Part shown: piece by piece, positions 9,228-14,926 of the stretch
Numbering within the stretch: the stretch's first letter is position 1
Layout of the letters: the number at the start of each line of letters is the position of its first letter
Source: Zymomonas sp.
Lineage (GTDB): Bacteria > Pseudomonadota > Alphaproteobacteria > Sphingomonadales > Sphingomonadaceae
Assembly (NCBI GenBank): GCA_027489105.1
Contig: JAIYAJ010000381.1
Span: 1 to 14,926, forward strand
Direction: 5' to 3'
DNA: 14,926 nucleotides
Translations under genes and position numbers: made by a program
Notes under the pieces: model-generated
What the model was told of the DNA's origin: nothing
What the model saw: the letters and a program-made list of their open reading frames with translations, nothing else
Database searches by the model: none

Positions 9228-11252
9228 CTAGAAGGAGACGCGACCACCGATCCGAAGCGTCCGCGGTTCCACGACCCGGCTCAGTCGCCCTTCGACCGGG
9301 CCGTCGCGATCCACCGAGGGGATGTAGGACTCGTAGAAATAGGCGATGTCCTTGTCGCGGCTGTCGAGCAGGTTCAGCACCTCGCCATAGATCTGCAGCC
9401 GCCCGATCTTCCGCGCGGCGCGGAGGTTGACCACCGTGCTGCCCTTGTCCCGCGCGCTGTTGTCCTCGATCAGCGGGTAGGGCCCGAGGTGGCGGACGCG
9501 GAGGCTGGCTTCCCACGGCGCCAGCACTATGGCTACCCCTGCGGATGCCGCATTCTCGAAGGCATTGGGGATGCGGTCGCCATTGTCGTAGCGCGAGTGG
9601 CTGGCGGTATAGTTGCCGTCGATCGCCAGCCACGGCGCAGGCCGCCAGAAGGCGACCAGTTCATAGCCGTGGCGGCGGCTCGCGCCGGTCGGTTCCACCG
9701 CGTTGGAATCGCCGACGAAGCGGAGTTCGCTACCGACCTCCAGCCACCAATAGGTGCCGGTCAGCGTCAGCCCGCCATGCTGCCAGCGCGCGCCCAATTC
9801 CTTGCCGGTCCCGCGTACCAGCACCGGCACCGGCGTCTCGACATTCACCGCGCCGCGCACGTCGTTGGAGTGGAAGCCGCGGCCCCAGTTCGCGTACAGC
9901 TCGATGGATGGCGTGAGCGCATAGGCGACCGATGCCTTGGGCGAGACGATGCTGTCGCTCCCGGCACCTTCACCCAGCGCCGCCGCCGCGGCATCGCGGC
10001 CACGCACGGCATAGCGATAGGCATCGCCGCGCAATCCGCCGACGATCCGCAGCCCCGCCAGCGGTGTCCAGCTCGCCTCGCCGTGCAGGGCGGCCGAGGC
10101 TTCCTCGACATGGTAGCGTCCGAGCGAGAACAGCGGCACCCGCATCGTGGTGCGGCCCACGCCGACATCGCCGATATGGTCGTAGCGGCCTTCGCCGCCG
10201 ACCGACAGCGCCAGGGCAGGCGCTACCTGCCAGCGCTTCTCGGCGCGTCCGCCGACAATCCAGCGCTTGTCGAACTGGCGGATCTGGGCGCTGGTGCCGT
10301 CGGGATCGGCGTAGGTCGGGTTGGAGTACATCGACCAGTCGTAGAACTGGCCATAGAGGTTCGCGTCCCAGCCCTGCTGATGCACGGCGACGTTGCCGAC
10401 CAGCCGCGTGGTGCGGCCCCGCGAGCTGGGATCGGGCGAGCAGAACACGTCCGGACAGGCCGAGGTGCCGATGATCCGCTCGGGGATCTGCTCGGTCGGG
10501 CGCCAGGTCGCGTGATAGGCGTGCAGCGTGACGTCGATCGAGCCGGTGCCGAGCGGGGCGGCATATTTGGCGAAGCCGGAAGCGTGGCGCAGATGCTCGG
10601 GCTCCTGCCACGGGCCGTCATAGGCGCGCAGCTGGCCGACCAGCGTCAGCGTGCCCGGGCCGACGCCGTTCGCGGTGCCGCCGGCCGCGATCCGACGATA
10701 GCCATAGGAGCCGCCCTCGACCGAAAGCCAGGGGCGCGCGAAGCCGTCGATGGTCGACATGTAGGCGGCACCGGCCAGCGCGAAGTCGCCGCCGTCGGCG
10801 CGGTAGGGGCCTTTGCGGAAGTCCTCGCGACCGACGACCTCCGGGATCAGCCCGTTGAGGTCGAGATAGCCCTGGCCGTGGCCGTGGGTGCGCAGGTTCA
10901 TCTGCACGCCGTCGACATAGGTGGTGAAGTCGGTGCCGTGGTCGAGGTTGAAGCCGCGCAGGAAATACTGGTTGGCCTTGCCGCTGCCCGAATGCTGGGC
11001 GGCGATCATGCCGGGCACGGCCTCCAGCAGCTCGGCGACCCGCAGCAGCGGGCGCACGAGCAGGTCGGCCCCGGTGATCGAGCCTTCGCTCGCCGCCTGC
11101 GCTACGCCGATCTTGCTCTCGCCGCGGCCGAACACGACGATGTCGTCGCTTCCCTTGGCGGGAGCGGGCGGCGGTGTCTCGGACTGCGCATGGGCTGCGG
11201 TCGCGCCGCACGCGGACAGCGCGGCAAGGCCGGTCAACAGGATGGTTTTCAA
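9228..11252 (-). CDS. TonB-dependent outer-membrane receptor under cobalamin riboswitch control (predicted corrinoid importer)
   Basis: A 674-residue outer-membrane beta-barrel receptor driven by TonB/ExbB/ExbD. It has a signal peptide (residues 1-23, ending AHAQ), a possible TonB box near DDIVVFG (36-42), a plug domain at about 55-165 (LLEAVPGMIAAQHSG, QYFLRGFNLDHGTDFTTYVD, FRKGPYRADGGDF), and a barrel ending in the typical terminal Phe (RIGGRVSF). A Cys pair (SACPDVFC) in a likely extracellular loop may form a disulfide. The start is a TTG at 11252 with GGAG seven bases upstream; no ATG fits. Its leader carries a cobalamin riboswitch, which is the main reason to assign corrinoid uptake rather than siderophore or sugar uptake; sequence alone does not show the ligand. 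LSAC at 12-15 resembles a lipobox, but a standard signal cleavage is more likely. No btuFCD genes are in the window. Confidence 0.9.
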   Translation of the reverse strand: MKTILLTGLAALSACGATAAHAQSETPPPAPAKGSDDIVVFGRGESKIGVAQAASEGSITGADLLVRPLLRVAELLEAVPGMIAAQHSGSGKANQYFLRGFNLDHGTDFTTYVDGVQMNLRTHGHGQGYLDLNGLIPEVVGREDFRKGPYRADGGDFALAGAAYMSTIDGFARPWLSVEGGSYGYRRIAAGGTANGVGPGTLTLVGQLRAYDGPWQEPEHLRHASGFAKYAAPLGTGSIDVTLHAYHATWRPTEQIPERIIGTSACPDVFCSPDPSSRGRTTRLVGNVAVHQQGWDANLYGQFYDWSMYSNPTYADPDGTSAQIRQFDKRWIVGGRAEKRWQVAPALALSVGGEGRYDHIGDVGVGRTTMRVPLFSLGRYHVEEASAALHGEASWTPLAGLRIVGGLRGDAYRYAVRGRDAAAAALGEGAGSDSIVSPKASVAYALTPSIELYANWGRGFHSNDVRGAVNVETPVPVLVRGTGKELGARWQHGGLTLTGTYWWLEVGSELRFVGDSNAVEPTGASRRHGYELVAFWRPAPWLAIDGNYTASHSRYDNGDRIPNAFENAASAGVAIVLAPWEASLRVRHLGPYPLIEDNSARDKGSTVVNLRAARKIGRLQIYGEVLNLLDSRDKDIAYFYESYIPSVDRDGPVEGRLSRVVEPRTLRIGGRVSF

Positions 11253-11293
11253 TCGTCTTCTCCGGGCGTCGTGCGACTGCCGGCGGAGGCCTG

Positions 11294-11307
11294 CCGTTCA
11301 CGAACGG
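11294..11307 (-). repeat. 14-bp palindrome in the receptor leader
   Basis: CCGTTC and GAACGG are separated by two bases, between the riboswitch and the TTG start. It could be part of the riboswitch expression platform, but no U tract follows, so a transcription terminator is not supported. Confidence 0.3.
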
Positions 11308-11440
11308 TCGGCACGTCCCGAGCGCGGACGCCGGGAGCGCCACGAGACGAACCGATGCGGCCTCCACCGCTCGTTCGTCGCTCAGACGGAGAACCGTGCC
11401 ACGGCCATCCCCTGGGCCAGGGCAAGAGCGACCTCTCGCT

Positions 11441-11624
11441 GGCAGGTCTCCTGGCTCACGGGTCGTCGCTCGATGCACACCTTCCCAGGTCGGGTGACCC
11501 AGTGGCTGCTTCCATCGAAGGAAGCGCGTGCATCTCGCTCGCCGCTTACAGTTGCAGGGACAGCCTCGGCTTCGGGGCGCAAGCGCCCACACCGTGTTCC
11601 CTTTTAAGCTCCTCTCGGAGCACC
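11441..11624 (-). promoter_or_regulatory. Cobalamin riboswitch upstream of the TonB receptor
   Basis: Read on the minus strand, this has the conserved cobalamin aptamer elements in order: GGTGCTC at the start, GGCTGTCCCTGCAACTGTAA with the B12 box (11541-11555 in top-strand form GCCGCTTACAGTTGC), the GCCACTGGG segment, TGGGAAGG, and the closing GAGCCAGGAGACCTGCC. It ends 188 bases before the receptor start codon. B12 binding should reduce receptor expression. No U-rich terminator is visible between aptamer and start, so control at translation or by Rho is more likely. Confidence 0.93.
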
Positions 11625-11671
11625 AGCGCGATCATGGTTCGGCTAAAGCGGACTTCAGCCGACTGGAGGCG

Positions 11672-11698
11672 GCGGTAGCGGCAAGAGATCGCTACCGC
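11672..11698. repeat. Perfect 9-bp hairpin GCGGTAGCG / CGCTACCGC
   Basis: GCGGTAGCG (11672-11680) and CGCTACCGC (11690-11698) pair perfectly around a nine-base loop, immediately 5' of the receptor riboswitch on the minus strand. There is no U tract. It may be a processing or termination signal after mesD. Confidence 0.5.
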
Positions 11699-11768
11699 AA
11701 CAAATCTCCATCAGTGAGCCTTCTCGTTGCCTCTTTTGAGAAACTAGCGGTGGCGGCTGCAAGGTTGT

Positions 11769-11795
11769 CATCCCCAGCACGGAAAATGCGGGATG
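11769..11795 (-). terminator. Hairpin just after mesD
   Basis: CATCCC (11769-11774) pairs with GGGATG (11790-11795), and inner GCA/TGC extends the stem with a two-base bulge. It starts 15 bases after the mesD stop. Without a following U run it is a possible, not certain, terminator. Confidence 0.45.
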
Positions 11796-11809
11796 CTGTC
11801 TTGCGATGA

Positions 11810-12838
11810 TCAAGCCGCGAGTTCTTTGCGGATGATCTCCGCCCCGGCGCCAAGCGCCTTGAGCTTGCCTCGTGCGACATCGCGCGAGAGCGGTGCCATC
11901 CCGCAGTTTGTGGCTGGATAGAGCTTGTCCGCATCGACGAAGCGCAGCGCGCTTCGCAACGTGGCAGCGACCTCTTCGGGCGTTTCGACAATATTGGTCG
12001 CGACGTCGATCGCACCGACCATCACCTTTTTGCCGCGGATGAGTTCGATCAGATCCATCGGCACGCGCGAATTCTGGCACTCCAGCGAGATGATATCGAT
12101 CTTCGACTTCCGGAGGTTGGGAAAGGTCGCCTCATACTGGCGCCATTCGGAACCGAGCGTCTTCTTCCAGTCGGTGTTGGCCTTGATGCCATAGCCATAG
12201 CAGATGTGAACGGCGGTTTCAGCCTTCAGCCCTTCGGCCGCGCGCTCCAGCGTGGCGATGCCCCAGTCGTTCGCCTCCTCGAAGAAGACGTTGAAGGCGG
12301 GCTCGTCAAACTGGATGATGTCGACGCCGGCCGCTTCAAGCTCGCGGGCTTCCTCATTGAGGATGCGGGCGAACTCCCAGGCCAGGTTCTCGCGGCTTCG
12401 GTAATGCGCATCGTAGAGCGTATCGATCATCGTCATCGGCCCCGGCAGCGTCCACTTGATCGGTTGATCGGTTTGGGCGCGCAGGAAACGGGCGTCGTCG
12501 ACGAAGACGGATTTGGGGCGCGAGACGGCGCCGACGACCGTCGGCACGCTGGCGTCGTAGCGGTTGCGGATCCGCACCGTCTCACGCTTCTCGAAATCGA
12601 CACCGTCCAGATGTTCGATGAAGGTCGTGACGAAGTGCTGGCGGGTCTGTTCGCCGTCACCGAGGATGTCGATACCCGCTTGCCGCTGGTCGTCGACCGC
12701 CAGGCGCAGCGCGTCCTGCTTGCCCGCGATCAACGCCTCGCCCTCCAGCTTCCAGGGCGACCAAAGGGCTTCGGGCTCGGCGAGCCAGGATGGTTTGGGC
12801 AGGCTGCCCGCAGTCGTCGTCGGCAACAATGTCGTCAT
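11810..12838 (-). CDS. mesD: Core methionine synthase MesD (MetE C-terminal domain homologue)
   Basis: Makes methionine by methylating homocysteine. At 342 residues it matches only the catalytic C-terminal half of MetE (whole MetE is about 750), so it lacks the folate-binding N-terminal domain. Zinc and homocysteine-site residues are visible: H211 and C213 (VHICYGYG), E253 (ISLECQNS) and C312 (ATNCGMAP), plus the IQFDEPAF motif. Published work on the MesD family reports that it needs neither methyl-folate nor cobalamin but requires a DUF1852 partner (MesX) and oxygen; the methyl donor is unsettled. Here mesX lies 26 bp upstream on the same strand. I chose the ATG at 12838 (MTTLLPTTTAGSLPKPSWLA) because it has AAGG at good spacing and fits the family; the ATG at 12859 lacks a ribosome site. 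The upstream cobalamin riboswitch should turn it off when B12 is present. Confidence 0.93.
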   Translation of the reverse strand: MTTLLPTTTAGSLPKPSWLAEPEALWSPWKLEGEALIAGKQDALRLAVDDQRQAGIDILGDGEQTRQHFVTTFIEHLDGVDFEKRETVRIRNRYDASVPTVVGAVSRPKSVFVDDARFLRAQTDQPIKWTLPGPMTMIDTLYDAHYRSRENLAWEFARILNEEARELEAAGVDIIQFDEPAFNVFFEEANDWGIATLERAAEGLKAETAVHICYGYGIKANTDWKKTLGSEWRQYEATFPNLRKSKIDIISLECQNSRVPMDLIELIRGKKVMVGAIDVATNIVETPEEVAATLRSALRFVDADKLYPATNCGMAPLSRDVARGKLKALGAGAEIIRKELAA

Positions 12839-12864
12839 GGGGAGTACCTTGATATGCATGGAAA

Positions 12865-13848
12865 TCAGAGGCCGCAGGTCGCGGACCAGCGCTGGAGCGC
12901 GGCAATGTGCGGCTTGATGAAATGCTCTTCTGCGAATTTGCCTTGCTCGACGGCGAGGCGGGCACGCTCCTCGCGATCATAGACGATGCGGGTCAGCGAA
13001 TAGTCCTGGTAGGTCAGGCTCGGTTGATAATGCTCCGCCGCTACGGAATTGGCGTTGTAGATTTCCGGACGGTAGATCTTCTGGAACGTCTCCATCGTGG
13101 CGATCGTGCTGGCGAGTTCGAGGTTGGTGTAGTCGCTGACCAAATCGCCGATATGGTAGAAGGCGAACGGTGCAACGCTGTGCGGCGGCATGAAATACCG
13201 CACCTTCATGCCCATCTTCGCGAAATACTGATCGGTGGGCGAAAATTTGTCGTTTCGGTACTCTGCCCCGAGGATCGGGTGGACGTTGGCGGTCCGGTGA
13301 TAGACTTCCTTACTCGACACGCTGAGGCAGATGACCGGCGGCTTGCGGAAATTGTCCCGGTAGGCGCTCGACGCGAGAAAGTGCTTGAACAGATTGCCGT
13401 GCAGATCGCCGAAATCCTCCGGCGCGCTGCCACCCTCGGCCTTGCGATGGTTGGGCAGGACGATGCTGAAGTCGTAGTCCCGCACATAGGAAGAGAAGTT
13501 GTTGCCGATCATGCCATCGGACCGCTCGCCGCTGGCCTTGTCGACCACAACGGTATGCAGGATCTCGATCAACGGGAACGCTTCGTCATGCGTGCCGTCC
13601 CCGAGCGTGAGTGCGGCCGACACGATCTTCAGTTCCAGCGTGTAGCGGTCGCCCTTCGGATTGTCCCAGTGCATCAGCGCATTGAAACGGTGATCGATCA
13701 TCACCAGCGTGTTGCGCAAATTCTCCCGGCGGCGTTCCCCGCGAGCGAGATTGGCGAAGTTGGTTGTGATGCGTGTGCTGTCAGCCGGACGATACTCCTC
13801 GTCGAAGGGCAAGCTGCTGATCGAGAATGTGAACCCGCTATTCGTCAT
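12865..13848 (-). CDS. mesX: MesX, DUF1852 partner of MesD
   Basis: A 327-residue DUF1852 protein. Recognised by its N-terminus (FTFSISSLPFDEEYRPADST), the NLRNTLVMIDHRFNALMHWD segment, and its position directly before a core methionine synthase. The published MesD system needs this protein together with oxygen, and it may generate or transfer the methyl group; its chemistry is not known. No classical cofactor motif is visible. Many conserved His, Asp and Tyr residues (HWDNPKGDRY, EILHTVVVDK, DLHGNLFKHF, YHIGDLVSDY) would be compatible with a metal- or flavin-dependent oxygenase, which is speculation. No signal peptide, so cytoplasmic. The ATG at 13848 follows AGGTGA. A cobalamin riboswitch occupies its leader. 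Confidence 0.92.
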   Translation of the reverse strand: MTNSGFTFSISSLPFDEEYRPADSTRITTNFANLARGERRRENLRNTLVMIDHRFNALMHWDNPKGDRYTLELKIVSAALTLGDGTHDEAFPLIEILHTVVVDKASGERSDGMIGNNFSSYVRDYDFSIVLPNHRKAEGGSAPEDFGDLHGNLFKHFLASSAYRDNFRKPPVICLSVSSKEVYHRTANVHPILGAEYRNDKFSPTDQYFAKMGMKVRYFMPPHSVAPFAFYHIGDLVSDYTNLELASTIATMETFQKIYRPEIYNANSVAAEHYQPSLTYQDYSLTRIVYDREERARLAVEQGKFAEEHFIKPHIAALQRWSATCGL

Positions 13849-13989
13849 GACTCACCTGGCGTTATGGGCAGAGGTCAGGCGAAAGCGCGCAAGGCGTGGA
13901 AAGGCCCGGAAAGGCGTGTAGCCCCGGAGCCTAGCGTCGAGCGCGATCCACCGGAGGAACCCCCGTCCGAGGAACGTTATGGCGTCGGA
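13849..13989 (-). other. mesX leader between riboswitch and start codon
   Basis: This 141-base leader should contain the riboswitch expression platform. It has a TCCGA/TCGGA hairpin (around 13966-13989) right after the aptamer and a tandem ten-base repeat containing GGAAAGGC in top-strand form (about 13899-13916). No U tract is visible, so translational or Rho-dependent control is more likely than an intrinsic terminator. The ribosome site AGGTGA is near its end. Confidence 0.5.
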
Positions 13990-14177
13990 GGCAGGTCTCC
14001 TGGCTCACGGGTCAACGCGGTGGCTCCGGCCTTCCCGGGCGCTGTGCGAGCCCAGTGACACAAATTGGAGCCGCCGCTCGCCGCTTACAGTTGCGGGGGC
14101 AGCGCCGGATTCTGCCCTGACGGACACCACCGGCTTCCCGTCTTAGCCCCATCGCCATGCCTGGGATGGGGAACCTC
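13990..14177 (-). promoter_or_regulatory. Cobalamin riboswitch upstream of mesX-mesD
   Basis: On the minus strand the conserved order is GAGGTTCCCC, GGGAAGCCGGTG, AATCCGG, GCGCTGCCCCCGCAACTGTA with the B12 box (14080-14094), GTCACTGGG, GGGAAGGCC, and closing GAGCCAGGAGACCTGCC. All core elements of the cobalamin aptamer are present. It should repress the B12-independent methionine synthase when B12 is available, leaving MetH to do the job. Confidence 0.95.
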
Positions 14178-14209
14178 GACAGGCTCTTTCAACACGATAT
14201 ACCCGTCAT

Positions 14210-14215
14210 TGTCAA
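14210..14215 (-). promoter_or_regulatory. Candidate -35 box (TTGACA) for the mesX-mesD transcript
   Basis: A consensus TTGACA lies on the minus strand five bases downstream of the 22-bp palindrome and about 33 bases before the riboswitch. No good TATAAT-like -10 is found 16-18 bases further on (TTGAAA is the best), so the promoter call is tentative. The hexamer is itself inside the short palindrome CATTG-T-CAATG (14207-14217). Confidence 0.35.
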
Positions 14216-14219
14216 TGAT

Positions 14220-14241
14220 GATATAAAGATATCTTTATATC
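14220..14241. promoter_or_regulatory. 22-bp perfect AT-rich palindrome, candidate repressor operator for mesX-mesD
   Basis: The half-site GATATAAAGAT is followed directly by its exact reverse complement, centred between 14230 and 14231. It lies next to a candidate -35 box and upstream of the riboswitch, in otherwise GC-rich DNA. Size and symmetry fit a dimeric winged-helix repressor. From memory it resembles operators of ArsR-family SAM-cycle regulators such as SahR, which control metE/metH, metF, metK and ahcY in Proteobacteria; that identity is inference. Confidence 0.65.
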
Positions 14242-14276
14242 TTGATGCGAAGTGCCTGTAGCTGGCATTGGGATGG

Positions 14277-14293
14277 AAGCAGCCTCTCTGCTT
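14277..14293 (-). terminator. Small hairpin after the IS30 transposase
   Basis: AAGCAG (14277-14282) and CTGCTT (14288-14293) pair around a five-base loop, 16 bases past the transposase stop. Such a hairpin may limit read-through from the IS into mesX; there is no U tract. Confidence 0.3.
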
Positions 14294-14308
14294 ACAATCC
14301 CCTCCCGG

Positions 14309-14926
14309 TCATAGATCCACCGAGGCCGGTAGCGTCGGAGGTTCCAGCTGCTGGCTCAAGACCTCCTCCGGGGTTTGATAGCCGAGACACTTGCGAGGCG
14401 TGTTGTTCAGCCGATCGACCATGCCTTGAAGCTGGCGGTCAGATATCGCGGCGATGTCGGTGTCGAAGGGTAGGAACCGCCGGATGCGACCGTTGGTGTT
14501 CTCGACGCTGCCCTTCTGCCAGGGTGCTGACGGCTTGCAGAAATAGGACACGATGTTCAGCGCGCTCTCGAGCCTGGGATATCGCGCGAACTCGGTGCCG
14601 CGATCGAACGTGATGGAGCGCCGGAGGGGAGGGGGAAGGGAGCGAAGACGTCGCTCGATGCCGGTGATCACCTCGGTCGAGTGCTTGCTCGGGTTGGGGC
14701 ACAGGATGGTGAAGCGGCTGCGCCGCTCGACGAGCGTGGTGAGGTTTGCTTTTCCGTGAACCGCGCGGAAGGCGATCAGATCGCCTTCCCAGTGACCGAA
14801 ACTGTTCCGCTCGGCGATCTCCGGCGGACGCTGGGCGATGGTGTTCGCCTCGGGGATGCGAGCGGCGCGCGGCTTTCGCCCATAGCGCGATCGTCGCTTT
14901 TTCCTGGCCATCGGGAGCAGCTTCCA
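14309..14926 (-). CDS. IS30-family transposase (partial, N-terminus beyond the right edge)
   Basis: The last 205 residues of an IS30-family DDE transposase. The frame is open to the window edge (WKLLP before the internal MARKKRRSRYGRKP), so the true start is outside and the internal Met is not taken as the start. Counting from that Met, the catalytic triad is D44 (SFGHWEGDLI), D103 (TFDRGTEFARY) and E137 (WQKGSVENTNGRIRRF), with the 33-residue D-E spacing typical of IS30. The C-terminal LNNTPRKCLGYQTPEEV signature is intact. The missing part would hold the N-terminal helix-turn-helix. No frameshift seen in the visible part. Confidence 0.93.
   Translation of the reverse strand, partial: WKLLPMARKKRRSRYGRKPRAARIPEANTIAQRPPEIAERNSFGHWEGDLIAFRAVHGKANLTTLVERRSRFTILCPNPSKHSTEVITGIERRLRSLPPPLRRSITFDRGTEFARYPRLESALNIVSYFCKPSAPWQKGSVENTNGRIRRFLPFDTDIAAISDRQLQGMVDRLNNTPRKCLGYQTPEEVLSQQLEPPTLPASVDL

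Larger units (their letters stand above)
11625..11809. other. Spacer between mesD and the receptor riboswitch with three hairpins
   Basis: No gene seen. It contains hairpins at 11769-11795, 11672-11698 and 11640-11661 (CGGCT and AGCCG outer arms, eight pairs with one G-U). I found no clear -35/-10 pair for the receptor transcript, so it is uncertain whether the receptor has its own promoter or is reached by read-through from mesD. Confidence 0.6.
14242..14926 (-). mobile_element. IS30-family insertion sequence, one end only
   Basis: The transposase 3' end and stop (14309) place one IS end somewhere in 14242-14308; the other end is outside the window. I could not fix the terminal repeat without its partner. 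The element lies immediately upstream of the mesX promoter region. Confidence 0.6.

Noticed and set aside
9489..11678. A 729-codon plus-strand open frame opposite the TonB receptor and its riboswitch
   Set aside because: It is antisense to a well-supported gene and aptamer, shows no recognisable domain, and long antisense frames are expected in GC-rich DNA.
12907..14058. A 383-codon plus-strand frame opposite mesX and its leader
   Set aside because: Antisense to mesX and to the riboswitch, with no family resemblance.
11441..14177. Long direct repeat between 11441-11464 and 13990-14013 as a recombination or mobile-element repeat
   Set aside because: The shared sequence is the conserved 3' portion of the cobalamin aptamer, so the identity is explained by function.

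Overview
This is a GC-rich chromosomal or megaplasmid segment. Codon use, the families present and the density of insertion sequences and TonB receptors suggest an aerobic alphaproteobacterium, probably of the Sphingomonadales; that placement is inference. Almost everything is on the minus strand except one LysR regulator. I see no rRNA, tRNA, CRISPR array or phage gene.

Region 1 (about 1-7443) is a seven-gene minus-strand cluster with a divergent LysR-type regulator. In transcription order it holds two aldo/keto reductases, a secreted NTF2-like protein, a secreted double carboxymuconolactone-decarboxylase/cupin fusion, and the periplasmic aldehyde oxidase genes paoA, paoB and paoC. paoC runs off the left edge. 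The genes are tightly packed, with ATGA overlaps between the pao genes, so the set reads as one reactive-aldehyde or carbonyl detoxification operon. A perfect LysR-type inverted repeat lies in the divergent promoter region. A strong hairpin between the aldo/keto reductases and the NTF2-like gene may split expression.

Region 2 (7483 to about 8994) is an ISNCY-family (IS1202-like) element on the minus strand with an intact DDE transposase. Repeated terminal motifs are visible only at its upstream (right) end.

Region 3 (about 9000-14241) is a vitamin B12 response module. A cobalamin riboswitch leads mesX (DUF1852) and mesD, a folate- and B12-independent core methionine synthase. A second cobalamin riboswitch leads a TonB-dependent outer-membrane receptor that is probably a corrinoid importer. 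When B12 is scarce, both riboswitches should allow expression, so the cell would import B12 and also make methionine without it. A 22-bp perfect AT-rich palindrome just upstream of the mesX riboswitch looks like a repressor operator, which would add a second, methionine-cycle control layer.

Region 4 (about 14242-14926) is the end of an IS30-family element whose transposase continues past the right edge. The B12 module is therefore bracketed by two unrelated insertion sequences.
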